The notes under the pieces are model-generated. The model worked only from the letters and a program-made list of their open reading frames with translations. It had not been told where the DNA came from and made no database searches. From Balneola sp. (GTDB lineage Bacteria > Bacteroidota > Rhodothermia > Balneolales > Balneolaceae): a stretch of DNA of 64,000 nucleotides. The DNA lies in contig NZQV01000015.1 of the NCBI GenBank assembly GCA_002696035.1, positions 1 through 64,000 on the forward strand, in the 5' to 3' direction. The translations under genes were made by a program, and so were the position numbers. This document shows, one piece after another, positions 61,874 to 64,000 of this stretch; position 1 is the stretch's first letter; each line of letters starts with the position of its first letter.

Positions 61874-62062
61874 TTACTCTATAGTCCCATCTCTTTCGAT
61901 TCGATTTCGATCAGATAAGGCTTTGGCTATTCGTTCCGTATTATCTGCAATGCGCTCGTTGGATCGCACAAAACGTACCGCTAACCACACAATGAGCCCG
62001 ATAATAACCAGGTAAAGAATAACAGGAATAATAAAAGCAGCAGAGCTTACAGCATTGAACAT
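61874..62062 (-). CDS. Small single-helix membrane protein
   Basis: This 62-aa protein has one N-terminal transmembrane helix (AAFIIPVILYLVIIGLIVWLAVRFV) and a short charged, probably coiled tail (RSNERIADNTERIAKALSDRN). Similar small proteins with a helix and a charged tail are common next to other envelope genes, but I do not recognise a family. Coding is supported by length, composition and a plausible topology only; no strong ribosome-binding site is evident. Confidence 0.5.
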   Translation of the reverse strand: MFNAVSSAAFIIPVILYLVIIGLIVWLAVRFVRSNERIADNTERIAKALSDRNRIERDGTIE

Positions 62063-62700
62063 AACAGTATGAGATTATTTTGTTGGATGTTAGTTACCCT
62101 TTAAATAATCTTTCCCATTTTAAACTGCAAGAGGCAATGTAGAATTCACGTTATAAGGAAAAGAGGATGTCTTGAGTAAATCCTTTTTATAGAAATCATT
62201 TAAATCCCCGAATGGGGATTAATACGAATAACCACGGGTGGAGTAAACAAAGTTTACGCAACCCGTGGAAAGTATAAAAATAAAATACGGAATCCTGAAG
62301 GGGTTCAACTTTTGGGATAGTGCAACACTGATTGTCAAGCTCAAGCATCCGGTTCAACCCCTTCAGGGTTGCAGGTTTTGAGGTTTTCAGTTTTCTCCGG
62401 GTTCCGCAGGCTCCACCCGGAGTTATTCATGTTGTATCCTTTCAGGATGAGAAATGGGGAAATTTAAAAAATGACCCCGTAGAACGGGCAGCTCGTCCAT
62501 TTCCAGATCAAACAGGTAGTCAATTATCAAATATAGGCGGACAAGCTCTCCGCCCTACGTGCTTGTGGAATACATCTAAACTGAACACGAATAACGCAGA
62601 TGGTGCGGATAGTCACAGATCATAGTTAACATTAAAACCAGCGGACATCGACTCGATCTGTGTTCTATTCCATAAGACTCTACAGTATAAAACAAAAAAA
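62063..62700. other. Intergenic region packed with hairpin-type repeats
   Basis: This 638-bp gap has at least four palindromes: AATCCCC/GGGGATT (62203-62220), CCACGGGT...GTAAAC/GTTTAC...ACCCGTGG (62233-62267), CCTGAAGGGGTT/AACCCCTTCAGG (62291-62368) and CTCCGGGT/ACCCGGAG (62396-62423). A dispersed GGCGGACA/CTCCGCCC block follows (62535-62560). No gene is supported in it. Confidence 0.75.
62203..62425. repeat. Cluster of palindromic repeats (REP/MITE-like)
   Basis: Four to five separate palindromes within 220 bp, described in the region entry. They recur as sequence types rather than exact copies, and no transposase gene is present. Confidence 0.7.
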
Positions 62701-62730
62701 CCCCGCCTCGGAAAACCGAAGCGGGATCTT
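62696..62730 (-). terminator. Terminator of dnaK
   Basis: CCCGCTTCGG and CCGAGGCGGGG (minus-strand order) form the stem, followed by a T-run (the A-run at 62694-62700 on the plus strand). It directly follows the dnaK stop. Confidence 0.9.
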
Positions 62731-62762
62731 AAATTTATCGTCTGTAAGTGAGAAAACTCAGC

Positions 62763-64000
62763 TTACTTTTTCTCTTCGTCTTCGTCGTCAACGACTTCGT
62801 AGTCTGCATCGACGGCATCTTCGCCCTCATCCTCAGACTCTGAGGAAGCTTCCTCTCCGTTGGCTCCGGCTGCTGCACCCTGAGCTCCAGCTCCGGCAGC
62901 ACCGCCAGCGGCCGCTTCTTCTTGTGTCGCTTTATAGATCTCTTCAGAAGCACCGGACCAAGCCTGATTTACAGCTTCGATAGCTGCATCGATCTCGTCC
63001 ATATTTTCTTCTTTATGTGCTTTTTCAAGATCTTCAATAGCATCTTCGATGGCTTTCTTATTGTCATCGGAGATCTTGTCGCCGTATTCATCAAGCTGCT
63101 TCTTGGTTGAGAAGATCAGACTGTCGGCCTGATTTAATTTCTCAATGCGCTCTTTGACTTTTTTGTCTTCTTCGGCATGCTCTTCAGCAGCTTTCTTCAT
63201 TTTTTCGATTTCCTCTTCGGATAGTCCTGAAGAAGATTCGATTCGAATACTTTGCTCTTTTCCGGTTCCTTTGTCTTTCGCCGTAATGTTCAACACACCG
63301 TTTGCGTCAATATCGAAGGTAACTTCGATCTGAGGCACTCCGCGTGGAGCCGGAGGAATTCCATCTAAGTGAAAACGGCCAAGCGTTCTGTTATCCTGAG
63401 CTTTAGCGCGTTCACCCTGCAGTACATGAATTTCTACGCTGGACTGATTGTCAGCTGCGGTAGAGAATGTCTGAGACTTGCTGGTTGGGATCGTGCTGTT
63501 CGATTCAATAAGCGGAGTCATAACGCCACCCATTGTTTCGATACCCAGTGTAAGCGGGGTCACGTCAAGAAGTACAACATCTTCTACATCACCTGACATC
63601 ACACCACCCTGAATGGCAGCACCCACGGCAACAACTTCATCAGGGTTTACGCCTTTGCTTGGGTCTTTACCAAAGAAAGCTTTTACTTCTTCCTGAATTT
63701 TTGGGATTCGGGTTGAACCACCTACAAGAATTACCTGATCAATATCAGATTTACTCAATCCGGCATCATCAAGAGCTTTTTTACAAGGGTCGATGGATCG
63801 TTTTACGAGGTCATCAACAAGCTGCTCAAATTTAGCGCGGCTCAAGTCGATGTTCAGGTGTTTTGGTCCTGCATCGGTAGCCGTCACAAATGGCAGATTG
63901 ATATTCGTTTTCTGTGAACTTGAAAGCTCGATCTTGGCTTTCTCAGCAGCATCTTTCAGTCGCTGCATGGCCATTGGATCTTTGCGAAGGTCGATGCCTT
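62763..64000 (-). CDS. dnaK: Chaperone DnaK (Hsp70), C-terminal part (truncated by window edge)
   Basis: Only the last about 412 residues are present; the gene continues beyond the right edge (codons through 63998 read GIDLRKDP before the first Met). It holds the end of the ATPase domain ([20 protein letters not shown]-type segment, [39 protein letters not shown]), the linker [14 protein letters not shown], the substrate-binding domain ([31 protein letters not shown]), the helical lid, and an acidic C-terminus ending DDEDEEKK. DnaK folds and refolds proteins with DnaJ and GrpE. A hairpin terminator lies just downstream. No grpE or dnaJ is in the window. Confidence 0.96.
   Translation of the reverse strand, partial: GIDLRKDPMAMQRLKDAAEKAKIELSSSQKTNINLPFVTATDAGPKHLNIDLSRAKFEQLVDDLVKRSIDPCKKALDDAGLSKSDIDQVILVGGSTRIPKIQEEVKAFFGKDPSKGVNPDEVVAVGAAIQGGVMSGDVEDVVLLDVTPLTLGIETMGGVMTPLIESNSTIPTSKSQTFSTAADNQSSVEIHVLQGERAKAQDNRTLGRFHLDGIPPAPRGVPQIEVTFDIDANGVLNITAKDKGTGKEQSIRIESSSGLSEEEIEKMKKAAEEHAEEDKKVKERIEKLNQADSLIFSTKKQLDEYGDKISDDNKKAIEDAIEDLEKAHKEENMDEIDAAIEAVNQAWSGASEEIYKATQEEAAAGGAAGAGAQGAAAGANGEEASSESEDEGEDAVDADYEVVDDEDEEKK

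Noticed and set aside
62203-62425. Possible CRISPR array
   Set aside because: The palindromes differ from each other and have no regular repeat-spacer spacing; no cas genes are nearby.
62332-62625. 97-codon open frame in the repeat-rich gap
   Set aside because: Made of palindromes and repeat text, with no ribosome-binding site or recognisable protein.
62660-62983. Open frame opposite the 3' end of dnaK
   Set aside because: Arg/Leu-rich antisense of an acidic tail; a composition effect of dnaK, not a gene.

Overview
The window looks like chromosomal DNA from a free-living, Gram-negative, carotenoid-making member of the Bacteroidota/Rhodothermota/Balneolota assemblage. This is inferred from two proteins with a C-terminal 'NYPNPFNP' type IX secretion sorting domain, a tandem set of Bacteroidota-style TonB proteins, DUF3078, DUF2851, DUF1844 and DUF1015 families, an archaeal/eukaryotic-type ProRS, a CrtI desaturase and a K+-dependent-type membrane pyrophosphatase. 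The species cannot be named from the sequence.

Region 1 (1 to about 10,973) looks like the right-hand part of an integrated metal, mainly copper, island. It holds the C-terminal part of a heavy-metal P-type ATPase (with an unusual Asp-to-Tyr change in the hinge motif), a small Cys-rich exported protein, a CcmF-type haem lyase, a DUF411 lipoprotein, a cupredoxin, a TlpA-like thioredoxin, a Met-rich multicopper oxidase, a DUF4105 membrane protein, the broken 3' half of a CDF metal exporter, and a tyrosine integrase. Just beyond the integrase lie two direct repeats spaced 11 bp apart and the 5' part of a tRNA-Met(CAT) gene that breaks off in its anticodon stem. This is the expected look of one attachment-site junction. 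The left end of the island is outside the window.

Region 2 (11.2-33.5 kb) is mostly housekeeping and cell-envelope genes: proS; nnr-vanZ and three TonB-family genes; DUF1844-Nudix; DUF1015-serC; rhomboid; tRNA-Thr(CGT); a secreted S74-domain protein with a small T9SS-sorted protein; rlpA; crtI; a large GLUG-repeat T9SS protein; a PAS histidine kinase; an amidase; and a transaldolase-family gene.

Region 3 (33.6-50.9 kb) begins with a three-gene RND efflux operon (adaptor plus two permeases, no outer-membrane channel). It continues with two YtxH genes, a leftward operon (PyrR-like phosphoribosyltransferase, DUF3078 outer-membrane protein, PLP decarboxylase), DUF2851, tRNA-Gln(TTG), and the rightward run prs-rplY-pth-hppA.

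Region 4 (51-64 kb) contains an unrecognised 234-aa protein, a beta-propeller/amidohydrolase fusion, pyrF-rnhA, tsaD, a large protein that joins a zinc-protease domain, a beta-propeller and an Omp85-like barrel, a small membrane protein, and the 3' part of dnaK running off the right edge. Intergenic gaps here and elsewhere carry dispersed hairpin-type repeats.

The strongest candidates for something not well described are the mobile ccmF-DUF411-cupredoxin-TlpA-multicopper-oxidase cassette with its tRNA-anticodon junction, and the protease-propeller-barrel fusion. All functions are inferred from sequence motifs read by eye; no database search was run.
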